NCBI RefSeq assembly: GCF_004135735.1
Contig: NZ_CP012670.1
Coordinates: forward strand, 10,496,501-10,560,500
Length of the DNA stretch: 64,000 bases
From: Sorangium cellulosum
Lineage (GTDB): Bacteria > Myxococcota_A > Polyangia > Polyangiales > Polyangiaceae
Reading direction: 5' to 3'
Below the pieces are notes generated by a model that searched no databases, was not told where the DNA came from, and saw only the letters and a program-made list of their open reading frames with translations. Positions 62,598 to 64,000 of the stretch are shown here, one piece after another. The position numbers and the translations under genes are program-made. Each line of letters begins with the position of its first letter. The stretch's first letter is position 1.

Positions 62598-63116
62598 GGC
62601 CACGCCGATTGGCGAGATCGCCCTCGGAATCGCGGCGTGGCCGACAAGATTATCAAGGCGCGTGGCTCCTCGATCCACTATGGCCGCGAACGCGGCGAGC
62701 CGCCGCATGCTGGCGATGGCTTGACCCCCCCGTCCCAGACCTGATTGGCATTCATCATGAGGTTGCGATACGCTCCGATTTCGTCACGGACGATCTGTGT
62801 CCTGCGGGTGTCGTCGCCGACGCTCGACGCTCGCTCCAAGCTTGATCTTGAAATGCGGAAAGCCGCGCGCGATTCCCTCGCAGCACAGGCGGCGCAGCTT
62901 GGCATACGAGTAGCCGAGCCAACCTACCGAGGTTGTGTAGGCGGTGTAGGCGGGAAAGCCGGGCTCCCCCATCTCCTCCTCGCGCGCTCCGCGGGGGGGC
63001 GCGTTCCGGCGGCGCCTGTCGAGCGCCTCCTCAGGGCTGAGCACATCCGTGATGTAGCGGAAGCTGACGCAGCGGACGTTCTCGTCGATTGGGTTCAGAC
63101 ACGACCCATCCCTCAC
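62598..63116 (-). pseudogene. Decayed L-fuconate dehydratase (enolase superfamily) fragment
   Basis: Successive minus-strand frames give SFRYITDVLSPEEAL (about 63060), YTTSVGWLGYSYAKLRRLC and FPHFKIKLGAS. After a frameshift, GDDTRRTQIVRDEIG and MMNANQVWD follow, and after another, MRRLAAF with GHAAIPRAISPIGVA. These match the central part of L-fuconate dehydratases in order. The N-terminal capping domain and the C-terminal third are absent. The metal-ligand region is disrupted. The right-hand edge of array 2 lies at its truncated 3' end. Confidence 0.7.
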
Positions 63117-63292
63117 CCCGCATGGCGAGCACTCTCTCTGGGCCTACCCAAGCCGAGCGCAGCCCGCGGTGTGCAACCCAGGACGAACGCAGGCGGCGCG
63201 GTGCTAAGCTCGCCTGGCGGTGCGGAACGATTCCATCGGCCCCGGAAGGGTCTCCGGCGCTTCGCGTACGCCTCGTGCGTGAGCGGCGCGGC

Positions 63293-64000
63293 TCATGCGG
63301 CGAGCGTCACGTCTATGGCACAGGCGCTGCTTACAGAGGCGCCGTGAAACACGCGCATCCACCACGTCCCCGCCGGAAATAGGGCGCTGCGAACGTCGGC
63401 ACGCCATCGTTCCAGCGCCGCGCGGTACGACGAACGGAACGCTCGCACGGTGGCAGCAGCGGCTCGGCATGCGTCTCCCTGTTCACGGCCGACCGCGAAT
63501 GTCGGGTTGCGCACACGCTGCCGCTCGAAGCTCGTGGCTCGCTCGTACGGGGAGACCTCGCTGGCTCGCTCGGCGCCCAGGAAGCCGACCTCTTGCCGCT
63601 CCGCTTCGGCATGCGCCTGCGCTTCCAGGCGCTCGAGCTCGGCAGCGACCTGATGGCGAAAGCCCTCCGCGGCCTCGTGGTCAATGTCCGGCGGCAGGGC
63701 GAGCGGGAGTGTTGCTTGCTCGATCCACTGGGGATTCTCTGGATCGAGATATGCCGAGGGGCGCGTGGCGTGGAGCACGCCACGGCCGAGCTCCCCGGCA
63801 TCCACTTTGATGCCCGGCCATTCTCTCGCGTGCCGGACCAGGCCAGCGGCAACGGGGTTTGCGAGCACGTAGGCGATCTTCTCGACCATCGCCGCCTGCG
63901 TCAGCAGCCGTACCACACTCGTGGGTTCATGGTCCCATACCGGTCCCTCCCACTTGCGCAGCACCTTGGTGCCCAGCGCGACGAGGCGATGGAAGAACTG
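63293..64000 (-). CDS. REP-associated tyrosine transposase-like protein, partial (runs off the window)
   Basis: The frame is open to the right edge, giving at least 235 residues. The visible start reads QFFHRLVALGTKVLRKWEG, then IAYVLANPVAAGLVRHAREWPG, a signature of IS200/IS605-like and REP-associated Y1 transposases. The catalytic HUH histidines lie outside the window. The C-terminal half is rich in Glu and Arg. These proteins cut single-stranded DNA next to hairpin repeats. Whether it acts on the local repeat arrays is unknown. Confidence 0.7.
   Translation of the reverse strand, partial: QFFHRLVALGTKVLRKWEGPVWDHEPTSVVRLLTQAAMVEKIAYVLANPVAAGLVRHAREWPGIKVDAGELGRGVLHATRPSAYLDPENPQWIEQATLPLALPPDIDHEAAEGFRHQVAAELERLEAQAHAEAERQEVGFLGAERASEVSPYERATSFERQRVRNPTFAVGREQGDACRAAAATVRAFRSSYRAALERWRADVRSALFPAGTWWMRVFHGASVSSACAIDVTLAA

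Overview
This window is very GC-rich, and its gene content points to a soil myxobacterium of the Sorangium/Polyangium type. The signs are DUF4215 cysteine-rich repeats, a 1710-residue Ser/Thr-kinase/AAA/GAF/STAS fusion, many lipoproteins with Gly- or Thr-rich linkers, secreted polysaccharide-degrading enzymes, and low-complexity repeat arrays between genes. No rRNA, tRNA or CRISPR array was found.

Region 1 (1-7.8 kb) is ordinary chromosome. It holds the end of a CBS-domain protein, a cyclase-family hydrolase, a lipoprotein with NALVP repeats, a thioredoxin-reductase-like flavoprotein, and an ECF sigma factor/anti-sigma/Spy-like cluster whose layout recalls metal-sensing cnr loci. A GreA-type factor and a small Cys-rich lipoprotein follow.

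Region 2 (7.84-26.6 kb) is the main discovery: a compact locus that looks like a complete nicotianamine-type metallophore system. Its core is a plant-like nicotianamine synthase, which would make an aminobutyrate polymer from S-adenosylmethionine and release one methylthioadenosine (MTA) per condensation. Next to it, in the other direction, are four methionine-salvage genes that recycle MTA (mtnP, mtnB, mtnC, mtnD) and, in the synthase operon, a methionine-type aminotransferase and a phytanoyl-CoA-type Fe(II)/2-oxoglutarate dioxygenase. A seven-gene operon adds an ABC ATPase, a TonB receptor, two ABC-2/DUF3526 permeases, a methyltransferase, a MATE exporter and an asparagine-synthetase-like amidotransferase. 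A frameshifted outer-membrane barrel gene (DUF5916) sits at the left edge. All four transcription units have an AT-rich element with the core ATTTGCAATT at the promoter, so they look like one regulon. Two of the promoters are near-identical in layout. I recognise no published bacterial locus with this combination, but I could not search for one.

Region 3 (26.6-42.8 kb) holds an SDR oxidoreductase, two related Cys-rich lipoproteins, gene remnants, two methyltransferase-like proteins, a 1119-residue HEAT-type protein, an OpuA/OpuB-type osmolyte ABC importer with permease and binding domain fused, a peptidoglycan-binding papain-like protein, a c-type cytochrome lipoprotein, and a decayed rtcB gene ending in a 19-bp tandem repeat.

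Region 4 (42.8-64 kb) holds the large kinase, a beta-propeller/dihaem protein, a DUF4215 fibro-slime protein, and a cluster of secreted carbohydrate-active proteins: a CE12-like SGNH esterase, a parallel beta-helix protein, a GH10 xylanase, a GH43-like protein and a VWA lipoprotein. Arrays of a roughly 19-bp repeat directly follow three plus-strand genes here. At the right end a decayed L-fuconate dehydratase gene abuts one array, and a REP-associated transposase runs off the edge.
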